Position numbers and translations under genes: made by a program. DNA of 64,000 nucleotides from Rhipidocladum racemiflorum (Eukaryota; Streptophyta; Magnoliopsida; Poales; Poaceae). Each line of letters opens with the position of its first letter. Within the stretch, counting starts at the first letter, position 1. The notes under the pieces were generated by a model, which was given only the letters and a program-made list of their open reading frames with translations, was not told where the DNA came from and made no database searches. The stretch lies in contig CM070576.1 in NCBI GenBank assembly GCA_036346355.1, forward strand, positions 16,599,558 to 16,663,557. The letters are read 5' to 3'. Shown here piece after piece: positions 57,431 to 64,000 of this stretch.

Positions 57431-57641
57431 TGATTGGCATCCCGTAGGGCGCTGGTGATCAGCCCAGCATGGGGCGCACCTGATTGACATCCGATAGGAC
57501 GCTGGTGATCAGCCCGGCTTGGGACGCACCTGATTGGCATCCGATAGGACGCTGGTGATCAGCCCGGCTTGGGACGCACCTGATTGGCATCCGATAGGAC
57601 GCTGGTGATCAGCCCGGTTTGGGGCGCACCTGATTGGCATC
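57431..57641 (+). repeat. 50-bp tandem array, left part
   Basis: Four copies and the start of a fifth of a unit beginning GATTGGCATCCGATAGGACG and ending GGGACGCACCT. Period 50 bp. The array is split by the solo LTR and continues at 59469. Confidence 0.93.
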
Positions 57642-59468
57642 TGTGAAATCATGTGCTGAAAAATTGGCTAAGATTTGAACTTGAAAAATGTGTTTTGTGC
57701 ATGAGTCCGACAATTTGACAAGAAATAGTGAAGTTCTCTTTTGTGCCGGACCCAACTCTCAAAACCAGTAAGTTTTGCATGTACGACAGACCAAGTTTTT
57801 GGGTCTGTTGTGGACGTGCTTTTGAGCTCATGAGTCGAACTCAATTTTCCAAGAAACCAGTAAGTTTTGCATGTACGTCGGACCAAGTTTTTGGGTCTGT
57901 CGTGGACGTACTTTTGAGCTCATGAGCCGAACTCAATTTTCCAAGAAACCAGTAAGTTTTGCATGTACGTCGGACCAATTTCTTTGGTCAGTCGTGAACG
58001 GCCTTTTTGAGGATTGATTTCGCATGTACGACGGACTGATTTCTTTTAGTCCGTCGTGAGCGTGTTTTCGCCGAAATGATTTCTTCTTGGAACAGAGACT
58101 TTCACGTGTACAACGGACCGATTTTGTTGGTCTGTCGTGAATGGACCTTTTTCTAGGTTTTTTTTAATTTTGGTCCGTTGTGAACGTGTTTTGCTCGGTT
58201 TGGATGTTTTGCAAGAATTGGAATTGAATTTTGGGTTTGAATTTGAGTTGTTGATTATGGAATTAGTGTGGATTTCATAATGAAGGTTTTCTTGGTGCAA
58301 TGCACTCATGTGAGTGGTTGCATGGACTAATGTTGAGTCAAGTCGCGGACTTGTGCTCGTAATGGTTTTGTGGTTTGTTCATGTGCAGGTATTGCTTGAA
58401 GGCGAATGTGGTCGATGGCGGGACCGGAACTAGGTTCATGGAGGAACTGAGGTTCGAGACTAGGTTCAGGGAGGAGGCGAGGTCTTGGTGGTCAAGGATG
58501 TCATGCGGGGCGTTCGGGCTAAGAGAATGGTGCACATGAAGAATGGTTAGTCACGTGAGAATAGCGAGGAGGTCATTTGCGTGCAAAGTGTTAGTCACGT
58601 GAGTATGGCGGTGGCCATCTGGCGTGCAAAGTGTTAGTCACGTGAGTATGGTAGGTTTGCCATACGCGTGCAAGAGTTGTACTCGGCCAGGTTGGGCCAA
58701 GAGGAGTTGTGTTGAATACATACTCCTTCTAGGTTTAGGAGTGGGACTCCTACTAGGATTAGGAATTGTATTCAGAACTCCTTGTGTTTTGCTCCTTTAA
58801 ATATGAGGGGTGTCTCCTGTTGAAGGGCATTCATCGGAGCTGAGCGCATTGAGAGCCTCAAGCTCAGTTTTAGGGTTTGTACTCTTTTAATGGGAGTACT
58901 TTAGACAAAGAAAATAAAGATCAATTCTTTCAAGATTCTTGCGTGCTACAGTAACCACGTTGCTACAGTGTTTTCTGTTTTGGTTCTTGTTTGCATGCTT
59001 GCTCTAATTCTAGATTGGTTTTTGATTCTTGAGTTTCATCTTGATTTGATCCATCAAAAACCTTTCTAGGGTATTGATTTAGAGTTCCTCAAAGTCTAGT
59101 TGATTAATCTTTTGAAGATCTTGTTTAATCTTCAAGTTTTGATTAGATTAGTTTTCGTCAAGTTCTGGAAAAGCAAGCTTGCAAAGCTCATAACCTTTGA
59201 TCCGTAAGTCCGATCGAGCTGATTCTTTTTGGGTTCGATTCGTATTGGAATCTAGTTTCTTGTGTCCAAATTTCAGATCAATATAACGGTTGGATCTCCA
59301 GGAATTCTCATTTTACCGAACCTCTGTCATTCTGTTTTTGTCGAATACGAGGCAATTATTTGGTTCTGTTTTGGGGTGAACTTTTCGTAGATCAAAAATT
59401 TGGTTTTAGCTTCCACACAATCATTCACCCCCCCTCTGATTGCTATATTCGTATACTTCGATCCTACA
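57642..59468 (-). mobile_element. solo LTR (1827 bp) with target duplication GCATC
   Basis: On the minus strand it begins TGTAGGATCGAAG and ends GATGATTTCACA-like (TG...CA). It is flanked by GCATC on both sides (57637-57641 and 59469-59473). No internal retroelement sequence remains, as expected after recombination between two LTRs. The minus strand has a TATTTAAA box near 58800. It is related to the unit at 6503-8374. It interrupts one repeat of the 50-bp array. Confidence 0.92.
57781..58190. repeat. hairpin array inside the solo LTR
   Basis: Five or six stem-loops of the form CGACGGACT..loop..AGTCCGTCG occur with varying stem sequence. The first ones lie in an 88-90 bp tandem unit containing CCAGTAAGTTTTGCATGTACG. 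Differences between copies often keep the stems paired, including G-T pairs. Confidence 0.8.
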
Positions 59469-59590
59469 GCATCCAATAGGACGCTGGTGATCAGCCTGGC
59501 TTGGGGCGCACCTGATTGGCATCTAATAGGATGCTGGTGATCAGCCCGGCTTGGGATGCACCTAAGGGGTGTCCAATAGGACGTTGACTA
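59469..59590 (+). repeat. 50-bp tandem array, right part
   Basis: It continues the array after the solo LTR with about two and a half increasingly divergent copies, ending near GTCCAATAGGACGTTG. Confidence 0.88.
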
Positions 59591-59978
59591 AGTGGCCTTT
59601 GCGCGAGTTTTCGCGTGTGGCCATACCTATGCTATTTCAACAGCGTTCTCCTTTCCTTTTTTTGGTGCGGCACTGGTGGAAGCGTGCTCCGAAAGCTTTG
59701 ACCCGGTCTGGGTCCAGAATTTTCGATCAAACAAGAACTGAGAACGTGCCCTTAGTTCCGCACTATTCTTTTGCAGAGGAGGGTATTCCGCTTTCCCCGC
59801 CCAAAGGCGGTACCCTGAAACCCCATGATGCATTTAATGCGATTTCTAAGGGGGGAAGGGGCGGTTTCTTTTTCCTTTTCCCCATTCTTTGTTTTTTTGC
59901 CGTTGCCTCTGTGTTGTAATTCTTAGGGTTCTCTGCTCAGCCCAACGTTCGGCGTTTTTTCTCTCTCCGTCCTGCGAA

Positions 59979-62915
59979 ATGGCGTCCTCCGCCGCCCCCG
60001 CGCCCGATGCGTCGGCCGCGCCACAAGATTGGGCCGTCTCGGTGGTGACAGAGAAACGTCTGGAGGCGATGGTTTCCGCTGGGGTCATCCCTCCTTTGGT
60101 CTTGATCAGAGCACACCCGACGGTGGGTGAGTCTTCCCCTACCCCTCGTCCCGAGGAGGTCGTCGTCTATGAATATTTTTATGGCGTGGGTTTAGTTTAC
60201 CCTCTAGCGCCTTCTTCTGTGGCCTTCTTCATTATTACGGGATTGAGTTGACCCGCCTCAATCCTAACTCCATTCTTCATATTGCTGTTTTTGTGCATCT
60301 TTCGAAGCCTACATTAGCATCCATCCCCATTTGTCTCTTTCGTCATCTTTTCCTCCTCAAGCCTTTCCCGAAGAAGAACGCCCCCAAACTGGATGGGGGT
60401 GCAGGTCTTCAGTTGCGAGATGGGTTGAGGAAATCTTATTTTGCTATTCATTTTCGATCTTCCAACAAGAGCTGGCACCAAGAATGGTTTTACTGCTCTA
60501 ATCCTGAGCCATGCCTTCCTGCCTTTTCCGGACGGAGACCAGTGGTATCAGTTTCTTGGACTAAGCCTCCTCCCAACTCCGATGAAGATCAAGTCGGGGA
60601 ACTCATGGCCCTCATCCATCAATTGAAGAATGCCGGTTTGCACAAGGTTGGCATTGCTGCTAGCTTTGCCATTCACCTTGTTCAACCACTCAAGGAACGA
60701 GTTCACCCAGGATTCGAGTATCTGGGGCGGTCGAACCCCACTCGGGAGTCGCCTGCGAGGGTTCTAGATGAGGTACTGGATGGGCGGCTGAATGATTTCT
60801 TTGCCCTTGGCACCATGCTAGATTGCAGGGGTTGTCTGGAGTCTTTCCGTGTGGCGTACCCTCCTCCCTCGGTGGTTTTCCAAGTTCCTGAATGCCTTTA
60901 AGCTCCTGTCTTCAGCTGTTCTCGTCTGAATTGTTATTCTTTTCTTGTTGTAGGGATAGCAAGTTTTCTTTTCTGATGCTCCAGTCCCCGGGTACCCTGA
61001 CTATCCGAGGGGCGGGCTGAGGAGGCCTGGTCAGTTCATGTCCGGGGAGTCCCCCGAAGACGTGGAAGCGGTGGCACCAGAGACTCCACATTCTCCGGTT
61101 CCAGCTGCTTCCCCAGAGGATGCCTCTCACCCGGGGGCGGGCTCAAAGCAGTCGGGCCCGACTTCCCCTGCTGCTCCAAGTGCAAAGAGGGGAAGGCGAA
61201 CATCTGGGCAAGGTTCCCCAAGTCCATCCCCTTCCCTCACAGTCCCGGATGATGACTCAGCTGCCGTGCCAAGTGCGGAGAAAGGGAAGGGGGTGGCAGT
61301 ACAGGGGACTTCAAGCCCCCGGTCCTCCTCTGCAGCTTCGAGCGGCGGCACGACCATCCGAGGGCCTTCCGACCAGTCTCCAGCGCCACCTGCCTCGCGG
61401 ATCCAAGAGCCGGGCCCACAACCCGTTCCCTCGGGTAGTGGCTCGTTCACCCGGGGCGGGCTGGGGCTGAAGATAAAGAGGTCCACAGGTAATTCCTCAT
61501 CTTACTCCTTCCATCATTCCCTGTCGGCTTGTTGACGTGAGCCTTTGACCCCCCCTTTTCCTTTTTCATGTCAGGAAGCCGTCGACTGACGTCCCTATCG
61601 GGATGCTGACTGGAACTCCTCAGGGTCCTAGCCCTGGGGATGTCTCCAGTCGGAATAGGCTGCCTTCTTCAAGTGCGGCTGCTCTGGGGGTGTGGAGCTC
61701 GTTCCTGAGGTAGCTATGACTGGACCGTCCTCCTTAGAACATCTGTCGTCATCAGTGAGTGGAGAGGTGCCAGGACCGGTCGAGAGCGCCTCCCTTCCAA
61801 TGGAAGAGATCTCGCGCCCAACCACACGTGCCGAGCCTGCCCTTATGCTGGGTACTTGGGACAATGAGGAGGAAGAGTGGGACACCTTTGACAATGCTAC
61901 CGAAGAGCAGGAAATAGAGGATCTTCATGAGTACTCTGTTAGGTGCTCCTGACTGGTCTAGGTAGGCTCGTGGCCTTCTTTGTGCTTTTGTTTCTCTGGG
62001 ACGCTTTTTCACTTTCCTCTTGTCACCCCAGACCCTGGGGGGCCGTTTGAGGAAGAAAACGAACTTCTTGCGGCACGTCCTACCTTCCATCAAAACGAGC
62101 AAAGAGCAAAGGGATGAGCTGGCGGAGGTTCGAAACGAGCGTTCCTGGGAGCTGCAATGGCTTCGGGACGAAGTACAGTCTCTACGCCTGGAAAAACTGG
62201 GTGCATCGGGTTCCCTTCGAGGTGAGTTCTCTTTCCCGACGGCTGGCTCCTGTGGCTTTCCGTCTTCTATCTCTGACCTCGCCTGGCTTTCTCAGCTAGG
62301 GACATTGCTTGCACAAAACTCTAGGACCAGCTTGTTGCCTCAGAGGAATGACGCATGGCCCTAGAAACGCGGTCTCGTGTTTTGGAGGAGAGTGTCCAAA
62401 CTGCAGAAGCCCGTGAGCGCCAGGCTAAGGCTGATTAGGAGAGGTTGTCAGGGGAGCTCGAAGGTACGTATATGGTCCTTTTTTCATTGCCTTGTAGGGT
62501 ACCCTGGGTTGTTGATCCGTTCTTGTTTGCAGAGCACTGGAGAAGGGCGCGGGCACAATTTGATGATCATGAAGGGAGGATTCAACGTGCTGACACACTA
62601 CGCTTAGCTTTCCAGCAGGCTTCTGAGTCAGTGCTATCCTTCTTGCACCCTTGCGATCCGAGCAGCAGGAGCCAGGCTATTCAACATCTGTGGGCGACCC
62701 CTGAGAGGCTTAGGGCCCACATGCGGGAAAGAGCAATCATGAGCTCCAATCAAGCATTGGCGATCGTGAAGTCATTGTATCCCCGAGTGGAGTTTGAGGC
62801 CATTAAGGAGGGTTTTGCCTGCACCGTGGACGGTGAGCAAGCCGCTGTTCTTCTGAGGGAAGTTGAGGATGTCTTAGAAGTTTTAGCTGAAAACTTAGAC
62901 TTGAATCCTATATAA
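59979..62915 (+). pseudogene. spliced gag-like protein, Transposase_28 (PF04195) type, with coiled coil
   Basis: It starts MASSAAPAPDASAAPQDW at 59979. The first block (to about 60230) reaches EEVVVYEYFYGVGLVYPLAP. A one-base shift near 60225 breaks the frame before LTRLNPNSILHIAVFVHL; this block runs to about 60900. A Pro/Ser-rich linker covers 61038-61490. Short exons follow, with acceptor-like sites at about 61574, 62030 and 62530. One carries a coiled coil (KEQRDELAEVRNERSWELQW, about 62100). The last (EHWRRARAQFDDHEGRIQ to NLDLNPI) stops at 62915. The domain is known as a putative gypsy-type transposon gag-like region. The frame break and the stops between blocks suggest decay, but part of this may be introns. 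It has no enzymatic motif. Confidence 0.65.
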
Positions 62916-63537
62916 ACGTGTGAAAAACGGGAGCTTGAAGCTTCGTTAGCTGGGAATGAATGTGGATTTTGCTTGGCGTTTGCCTTCCAAACTTTTGACA
63001 CGTTAACAGTCTGCTGTCTCATCTAACTGAGATGTCATCCGAGTTATTTTATCTGACTGGACCGGTGCTTGGTGCCCGAGTGCTTTGTCTAAGCGGTGAG
63101 GCTTCCGAATACTTGACGGGTTAGTAACCTGGCATCTCTTCCGACTGGAGCGTTGCCCGAGTGCCTTTGCCCGACTGGGCTATCACCCGAGTGCTTTTCT
63201 GATCGGTGCTGAAATCAAGTAGAGACAACTTGGTGGGAGCGTTTAGCGTTCACTTATTAAGTGTTGTGGCCGTTAGGCAGAATGGTTTAAGTTGGGGACT
63301 CATGCATGTGCGAACATGCACTTATTAAGTGTAGCCCCCGGCTTACTGCCTAGGTGAGAAGCAACTAGGTCGTAAGGCAAGAGAAAATAATCTTAACTAA
63401 AAGCAGGAGGGAATTATGATGTCCCCGGGGTGAAAAATGGGCAGAGATAGTGCACGGTCAGTCGAAACTGGCTCGGAATTGGTGCCGAGCCGCTTCGGCC
63501 TCCGCCGCCTTCATTAATCGCTGACCTCCTCGGCTTC
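62916..63537 (+). other. spacer with CCCGAGTGC phrases and a repeated palindrome
   Basis: Non-coding. Phrases such as GCCCGAGTGCTTTG recur, as in the element's leader. The palindrome CACTTATTAAGTG occurs at 63251-63263 and 63319-63331. Confidence 0.55.
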
Positions 63538-63548
63538 CGTGCCTGCAC

Positions 63549-63555
63549 ATATAAG
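63549..63555 (+). promoter_or_regulatory. TATA box upstream of the small ORF
   Basis: ATATAAG, in CACATATAAGAAGGG, is about 90 bp before the start codon at 63638, with a CT-rich leader between. This is suitable spacing for a separate transcript. Confidence 0.55.
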
Positions 63556-63637
63556 AAGGGATGTGCGATCGTTTCTTCGTCGTTCCCCGTCTCCAGCTCT
63601 CCTTCTTCCCTTGTCTTTCTTCTCTCCGCACCCTGCG

Positions 63638-63850
63638 ATGGTGCACTTCCCTGACCCCTGGTACACAGGGTTGCCCCACGAGGAGGTGTGGAGGGCTTTA
63701 GAGGAAGCCATGGCTGAGGCGGCGGAGATGGAGGTCGTCGAGCGCGATGCCGCCGCTGTCGACGCGTTGCTTGAGGTCATCCCTCGGCTTTTCAGGGCGA
63801 GTAACACCCTCATTGATGCGGTTGGTCGTGTGCGCCGCGGCGAGGCCTGA
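63638..63850 (+). CDS. small ORF of the gypsy-like element, 70 aa, function unknown
   Basis: Intact frame starting MVHFPDPWYTGLPHEEVWRA and ending VGRVRRGEA. It is acidic and mainly helical in composition (EEAMAEAAEMEVVERDAAAV), with no known motif. An upstream in-frame ATG at 63539 precedes the TATA-like box, so the 63638 start is preferred. The TATA-like box and CT-rich leader upstream, and TATATATAATGTAATGAATAG downstream, look like a complete transcription unit. Whether it belongs to the transposon or to a host gene is unclear; its position inside the element's typical spacer favours the transposon. Confidence 0.5.
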   Translation: MVHFPDPWYTGLPHEEVWRALEEAMAEAAEMEVVERDAAAVDALLEVIPRLFRASNTLIDAVGRVRRGEA

Positions 63851-64000
63851 GCGGGAGGAGGAGGAGAAGAAGAAAAAACTTGTATTTTTCTTTTTTTTGT
63901 ACATATATATAATGTAATGAATAGAAGACTTATATTTCCTTATTTCTCCCTGTGTGTGCTCTTTGATTTGCATGGCTCAAGAATTTGCTCGAGCGTCGTC

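Larger units (their letters stand above)
56756..64000 (+). mobile_element. gypsy-like element with Transposase_28-type gag (5' part; runs off window)
   Basis: A short LTR-like block (56756-57176) with its own TATA box is followed by a leader rich in CCCGAGTGCTTTG phrases and a 50-bp tandem array. A spliced gag-like gene and a small downstream ORF come next. No protease, RT or integrase is present before the window end. It may be a large-leader element continuing beyond 64000 or a non-autonomous family. A solo LTR (57642-59468) is inserted in its leader. Confidence 0.6.

Noticed and set aside
57431..59590. possible CRISPR-like array
   Set aside because: The 50-bp units are contiguous with no unique spacers, and the sequence is a plant retroelement leader.

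Overview
This window reads as nuclear DNA from a grass (Poaceae). Its genes are split by GT-AG introns, one gene has the GC-rich, short-intron style of grass genes, and most of the rest is nested LTR retrotransposons, hAT and Mutator-like DNA transposons and MITEs of types common in grasses. No bacterial, organellar or CRISPR features were seen. The species cannot be named from sequence alone.

Three host genes are supported. (1) 70-2247 (+): the last three exons of a membrane-anchored A1 aspartic protease that begins upstream of the window. (2) 3257-4839 (-): a complete five-exon gene for a 303-residue coiled-coil protein, convergent with the protease and separated from it by a MITE (2524-2983). 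(3) 45956-47496 (+): a complete two-exon family-1 UDP-glycosyltransferase of 482 residues, with a non-autonomous hAT element 263 bp upstream of its start codon.

The rest is mobile DNA. 5135-6502 is a deletion derivative of a Mutator-like element (MULE) carrying a plant mobile domain (PMD) gene; the larger relative lies at 49149-56755. 6503-8374 is an LTR-like unit whose relative is an intact solo LTR (57642-59468, minus strand, with a 5-bp target duplication). 8375-17838 is Ty3/gypsy element 1. 17839-20382 is a copia fragment on the minus strand. 20383-28908 is Ty3/gypsy element 2, with a stray LTR piece inside it. 28909-36175 is a second copia element on the minus strand. About 36290-42541 is a BED/DUF659/dimerisation-type hAT on the minus strand. 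44459-45692, 48146-48554 and 55667-56368 are non-autonomous hAT elements, and 48721-48962 is a probable MITE. From 56756 to the window end lies a gypsy-like element with a short LTR, a 50-bp tandem array, a spliced gag-like gene (Transposase_28 type) and a small 70-residue ORF.

Nearly every transposon ORF is broken by stops or frameshifts, so none looks autonomous as written. The most unusual features are an LTR segment embedded at the gag/protease junction of gypsy element 2 with microhomology at both ends, arrays of short inverted repeats inside a long LTR family, GTCGCC/GGCGAC hairpins at the head of the PMD-MULE, and several retroelements cut off cleanly at one another's ends without target-site duplications. 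Coordinates of exons, LTRs and target duplications were counted by hand from the sequence; domain names come from recognising motifs, not from a database search.
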